From JBBPZA01 sp038199375 (GTDB lineage: Bacteria; Actinomycetota; Thermoleophilia; Solirubrobacterales; Solirubrobacteraceae), in assembly GCA_038199375.1 (NCBI GenBank), contig JBBPZA010000096.1:1-15268 (forward strand): a DNA stretch of 15,268 nucleotides, written 5' to 3'. Each line of letters begins with the position of its first letter. Position 1 is the stretch's first letter. The notes below the pieces were generated by a model. The model had not been told where the DNA came from. It saw only the letters and a program-made list of their open reading frames with translations, and did not search any database. The position numbers and the translations under genes were made by a program. Below are positions 13,328-15,268 of the stretch, piece after piece.

Positions 13328-13350
13328 ACTCCGTGAGCGATGACGGTCAA
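13323..13350 (-). promoter_or_regulatory. Promoter of the riboswitch-led uptake operon
   Basis: TTGACC (13350-13345), a 16-base spacer, then TAGGCT (13328-13323) match the -35 and -10 of housekeeping promoters. Transcription would start near 13316, about 12 bases before the riboswitch P1 stem. The -35 lies inside the first codons of the divergent adenosyltransferase gene. Confidence 0.65.
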
Positions 13351-13897
13351 CCTCACGAAGATCTACACGCGCCTGGGCGACGGCGGCGAGACCCATCTCG
13401 GCGACATGAGCCGCGTACCCAAGACCGATCCGCGCATCGAGTCCTTCGGCGACGTCGACGAGCTCAACGCGACGATCGGCCTGGCCCGCGCGCTCCCCGA
13501 TCTCCCCGAGCGCGCCGGGGAGTGGCTCGCACGCGTGCAGAACGAGCTCTTCGACGTCGGCGCTGACCTCTCGGTGCCCGAGGGGGGCGACCGCGAGCGC
13601 CTGCGCGTCGAGCCCGAGCAGACGGAGTGGCTCGAGGAAACCTGCGACGAGGTCCTCAAGGGGCTCGAGCCGCTGAAGTCCTTCGTCCTGCCGGGCGGCA
13701 CGCCGCTCGCCGCCCAGCTCCATGTCGCGCGTACTGTGTGCCGGCGCGCGGAGCGGCGGGTGCTCACCCTCGGCGACGAGGCCAACCCCGAGGTCCTGCG
13801 CTACCTCAACCGGCTCTCGGACCTGCTCTTCGTCCTTGCGCGTGAGGCGAACGCCGGCGCCGAGCCGCTGTGGGAGCCCGGCGCCTCGCGTGGGTGA
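13340..13897 (+). CDS. PduO-type ATP:cob(I)alamin adenosyltransferase
   Basis: A 185-residue protein, the usual length of the family. It transfers the adenosyl group of ATP to cob(I)alamin, making adenosylcobalamin, and works as a cytoplasmic trimer of helical bundles. Visible motifs are the ATP-binding TRLGDGGETHLGD (10-22), ESFGDVDELNATIG (34-47), KSFVLPGG (113-120), ARTVCRRAERR (130-140) and the closing YLNRLSDLLFVLAR (155-168). The CobA/CobO type has a P-loop instead, so that family is excluded. It is divergent from the riboswitch operon, with only about 20 bases between the predicted starts of transcription. The pairing of uptake and activation genes supports corrinoid as the transported substrate. 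Its product is the likely riboswitch ligand, closing a feedback loop. Confidence 0.95.
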   Translation: MTVNLTKIYTRLGDGGETHLGDMSRVPKTDPRIESFGDVDELNATIGLARALPDLPERAGEWLARVQNELFDVGADLSVPEGGDRERLRVEPEQTEWLEETCDEVLKGLEPLKSFVLPGGTPLAAQLHVARTVCRRAERRVLTLGDEANPEVLRYLNRLSDLLFVLAREANAGAEPLWEPGASRG

Positions 13898-13915
13898 AGC
13901 TGCCACACTGCGCAA

Positions 13916-14001
13916 CTCCGGACCCAGAGACCTGTTCGGAGAAATAGGCGCCCGGGGAAGGCGCACCGACGGCCACACGACATGCCGGCGCGATGTGCCG
14001 G
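13916..14001 (+). other. Leader with three hairpins before the glycoside hydrolase gene
   Basis: The 123-base gap holds three short stems in a row: CTCCGGA/TTCGGAG (13916-13922, 13935-13941, one G-T pair), GCGCC/GGCGC (13948-13952, 13960-13964, loop CGGGGAA) and CCGGC/GCCGG (13985-13989, 13997-14001). The first could terminate the adenosyltransferase message. Together they could form a structured leader. I could not match it to a known riboswitch class, and chance pairing in GC-rich DNA is possible. Confidence 0.3.
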
Positions 14002-14020
14002 TCGAGAAGGGAATGGTTCA

Positions 14021-15268
14021 TTGAGCTCAGCTCTCCACGGAGGCGCGAGGCGGCGCTCGACCACCACAGCGCTGCTCGCCGGCACGATCGCGACCCTCCT
14101 CCTGGCCACCGCGCCGGCGGCCGACGCCGCAAAGAGGATGGAGATCACCCTCCAAGACGACGCCGTCTTCCTGCAGCAGTTCTACGGCAACCGAGAGCAG
14201 GCGTTCAACCTCGCCAGCGGGCTCGAGGTGAGCCGTCTGCGGGCCAACATCATCTGGTCGTCGGTGAACGGGGCGCAGAAGACGCAGCGAACCGTCCCCT
14301 CCAACCCGACCTATGACTTCGCCAATGTCGACGGGCTCGTGGCCGCGGCCAAGGCGCGCGGCCTGAAGATCAACCTCTCGATCGCGGGCCCGACGCCGGC
14401 GTGGGCGGCGGGCGACAAGAAGTTCACCGGGAAGGGGACCGTCAAGCCCAACGCCAAGCTCTACGGCAAGTTCGTGCGCACGGTCGTCAAGCGCTACAAG
14501 GGCCAGGTCGACACCTACAGCATCTGGAACGAGCCCAACCACAAGGGTTGGATCCAGACGAACTCGAAGGGATCCGTGGCGGGCAACGCGAAGATCTACC
14601 GCGCGCTCTACACCGAGGGCTACAAGGCGGCCAAGAAGGCCGACCGCAAGGCAAGGGTGTGGTTCGGCGAGTTGGCTCCGTACCCGTCGAAGAAGGGCGT
14701 GGCGGTCGAGCCGCTCAAGTTCCTGCGCCAGGCCTTCTGCCTGAACTCGCGCAACCGGCCGACACGGGGCAGGTGCCCGACCCTTCGCGCCGACGCGGTC
14801 GCCTACCACCCCTATGACTTCGCCAGAGCACCTAAGAAGCGCTTCACGACCAAGCAGAAGGGCGTCAGCGCCAAGGATGTGGTGACGATGGCGAACCTGG
14901 GCGATCTGACCAAGGTCCTCGACGCCCTCACCAAGAACAAGCGGCTCGTCAAGGCGAGGGGACGCGGCAACCTGGACGTGCACCTGACCGAGTTCGGCTA
15001 CTTCGCCTCTGGCCGGGACACCTTTCCCGAATCGAGGCGCGCGAAGTACCTGGTCGACGGGTTCAAGATCGCCCAGAAGAACCGGAGGGTGAAGTCGATG
15101 CTCCAGTTCACGCTCGTGCGGTACCCGGGCGCGGGTGAAGCTGGAGCGGCGTTCAACTTCGACACCGGTATCGTCAACCTCATCGACGCGCCGGGGCCGA
15201 CCTTCGTGCCGACCACGTCCTACACCAAGCTGGCGAGCTATGCCAAGTCGGCGGTGAGCAAGGGCGAC
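14021..15268 (+). CDS. Secreted clan GH-A glycoside hydrolase, C-terminus cut by the window
   Basis: 416 codons are visible with no stop. A signal peptide (TTTALLAGTIATLLLATAPA) is cut near ADA at residue 36. The rest is a TIM-barrel hydrolase: a strand LEVSRLRANIIWSSVNG, YDFANVDGLVAAAKARGLKI, then TYSIWNEPNHKGW with the likely acid/base Glu171, VAYHPYDF, and VHLTEFGYFASG with the likely nucleophile Glu324. Retaining hydrolases of clan GH-A (GH5, GH39 and relatives) place their two glutamates in NEP and T/E-E-F/Y-G contexts like these. The exact family and sugar cannot be told. The TTG start is chosen because a GAGAAGGGA ribosome site lies 9 bases upstream, no other in-frame start precedes the signal peptide, and a start at the later ATG would remove it. 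Confidence 0.82.
   Translation, partial: MSSALHGGARRRSTTTALLAGTIATLLLATAPAADAAKRMEITLQDDAVFLQQFYGNREQAFNLASGLEVSRLRANIIWSSVNGAQKTQRTVPSNPTYDFANVDGLVAAAKARGLKINLSIAGPTPAWAAGDKKFTGKGTVKPNAKLYGKFVRTVVKRYKGQVDTYSIWNEPNHKGWIQTNSKGSVAGNAKIYRALYTEGYKAAKKADRKARVWFGELAPYPSKKGVAVEPLKFLRQAFCLNSRNRPTRGRCPTLRADAVAYHPYDFARAPKKRFTTKQKGVSAKDVVTMANLGDLTKVLDALTKNKRLVKARGRGNLDVHLTEFGYFASGRDTFPESRRAKYLVDGFKIAQKNRRVKSMLQFTLVRYPGAGEAGAAFNFDTGIVNLIDAPGPTFVPTTSYTKLASYAKSAVSKGD

Noticed and set aside
13898..14020. c-di-AMP (ydaO) or c-di-GMP riboswitch ahead of the glycoside hydrolase
   Set aside because: The conserved core phrases of those classes are missing; only generic GC-rich stems are present.

Overview
The window is high-GC DNA with tightly packed genes, many four-base stop/start overlaps (ATGA or GTGA), GTG and TTG starts, and TAnnnT-type -10 boxes set very close to start codons. 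This fits an actinomycete-like bacterium. The secreted proteins resemble those of Thermoleophilia/Solirubrobacterales, but that placement is inference.

Left part (1-2573): the beginning of a DUF72 gene runs leftward off the window edge. Next to it is a scar of two broken genes, a metallo-hydrolase-like start joined out of frame to a VOC-like piece. A secreted calcium-binding RTX-type repeat protein follows, then a VapB-like/VapC toxin-antitoxin pair that probably starts with a leaderless message.

Middle-left (2617-5818, minus strand): a complete three-gene proton-translocating NAD(P) transhydrogenase operon, pntAA-pntAB-pntB. The PntAA protein carries an unusual, almost purely Asp/Glu tail of about 78 residues.

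Main block (5873-13350, minus strand): a cobalamin riboswitch with its own promoter leads a fully overlapping operon. In order it encodes three exported proteins with DUF4430-like domains (one a likely lipoprotein), an ECF transporter T component (CbiQ-like), a 28-residue coupling ORF, a fused double ABC ATPase, an 8-codon micro-ORF, and an S component. The S component is fused to an extracellular alpha/alpha-toroid (prenyltransferase/squalene-cyclase-like repeats). The toroid plus DUF4430-like beta domain is the same pair of folds that makes up animal intrinsic factor and transcobalamin. I read the operon as a corrinoid capture and import machine in which these two halves sit on separate proteins around an ECF transporter. 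Divergently transcribed from the riboswitch promoter is a PduO-type ATP:cob(I)alamin adenosyltransferase, the enzyme that would turn imported cobalamin into the active coenzyme and the riboswitch ligand.

Right edge (13898-15268): a 123-base leader with three short hairpins precedes a secreted clan GH-A glycoside hydrolase with a TTG start, cut off by the window end. I saw no tRNA, rRNA, CRISPR array or insertion sequence.
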